From Flavobacteriales bacterium (GTDB lineage: Bacteria; Bacteroidota; Bacteroidia; NS11-12g; UBA9320), in NCBI GenBank assembly GCA_020635455.1, contig JACJZT010000005.1:264365-328364 (forward strand): a stretch of DNA of 64,000 nucleotides. The letters are read 5' to 3'. The notes beneath the pieces are model-generated. The model was not told where the DNA came from and did not search any database. It saw nothing but the letters and a program-made list of their open reading frames with translations. Each line of letters starts with the position of its first letter. The first letter of the stretch is position 1. The position numbers and the translations under genes are program-made. Shown in pieces: positions 63,999-64,000 of this stretch.

Positions 63999-64000
63999 TT

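Overview
The window is a chromosomal stretch from a member of the phylum Bacteroidota. The evidence is the base composition (visibly A+T rich), three proteins with type IX secretion (T9SS) C-terminal sorting domains, several families typical of the phylum (DUF2911, DUF3078, DUF4175, DUF4340, DUF4476, choice-of-anchor L), LytTR/LytS signalling, and -7 promoter boxes of the TAnnTTTG type. The genus cannot be told from what is visible. No rRNA, tRNA, CRISPR array or prophage was found.

Layout. 1-3400: an Nfu-type iron-sulfur scaffold gene and two T9SS cargo genes. 3450-5590: insertion sequence copy 1 between 247-bp direct repeats. 5750-11000: a minus-strand operon of three periplasmic parvulin-type chaperones followed by a MoxR ATPase. 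11170-14570: a zinc-ribbon protein and a three-subunit proton-translocating transhydrogenase. 14880-18150: three secreted alpha/beta hydrolases, two of them tandem paralogues. 18380-18970: a decayed HigBA toxin-antitoxin module. 19180-22070: an operon of a LiaF-like membrane protein, a small DUF4288-like protein, a LytS-type sensor kinase and a LytTR regulator. 22370-28150: a membrane-anchored papain-like protease, a GH3-family ligase, a VOC protein, NadD, guanylate kinase and YicC. 28150-35650: a minus-strand transport block (EamA exporter, CPA1 antiporter, two MscS channels, an APC permease, an outer-membrane protein). 36000-38150: YceI, an OB-fold protein, a T9SS protein, a small anti-sigma-like protein and the remnant of its ECF sigma factor. 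38320-42180: DUF2911, DUF4340, TerB-DnaJ and bestrophin genes. 42340-46220: a Kelch-repeat T9SS protein and a DUF4476 protein. 46181-48647: insertion sequence copy 2 between 410-bp direct repeats. 48345-56750: M49-like and M1 peptidases, two thioredoxin-fold proteins, an alkyltransferase-like protein and RlmD. 56850-63780: a SPOR-like protein, a giant DUF4175 protein, a biotin carrier, DUF3078 and GlyA. The window ends inside a duplication of the 3' end of glyA that carries small palindromes.

Most of the window is housekeeping and envelope biology: folding and secretion of envelope proteins, ion and osmotic balance, and peptide turnover. The most unusual feature is the pair of nearly identical 1647-bp IS1634-like elements. 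Each has an exact, very long target duplication of a different length (247 and 410 bp). At the second site the duplication rebuilds both genes at the insertion point, so the element has inserted without destroying either. No wholly new multi-gene system was recognised with confidence.
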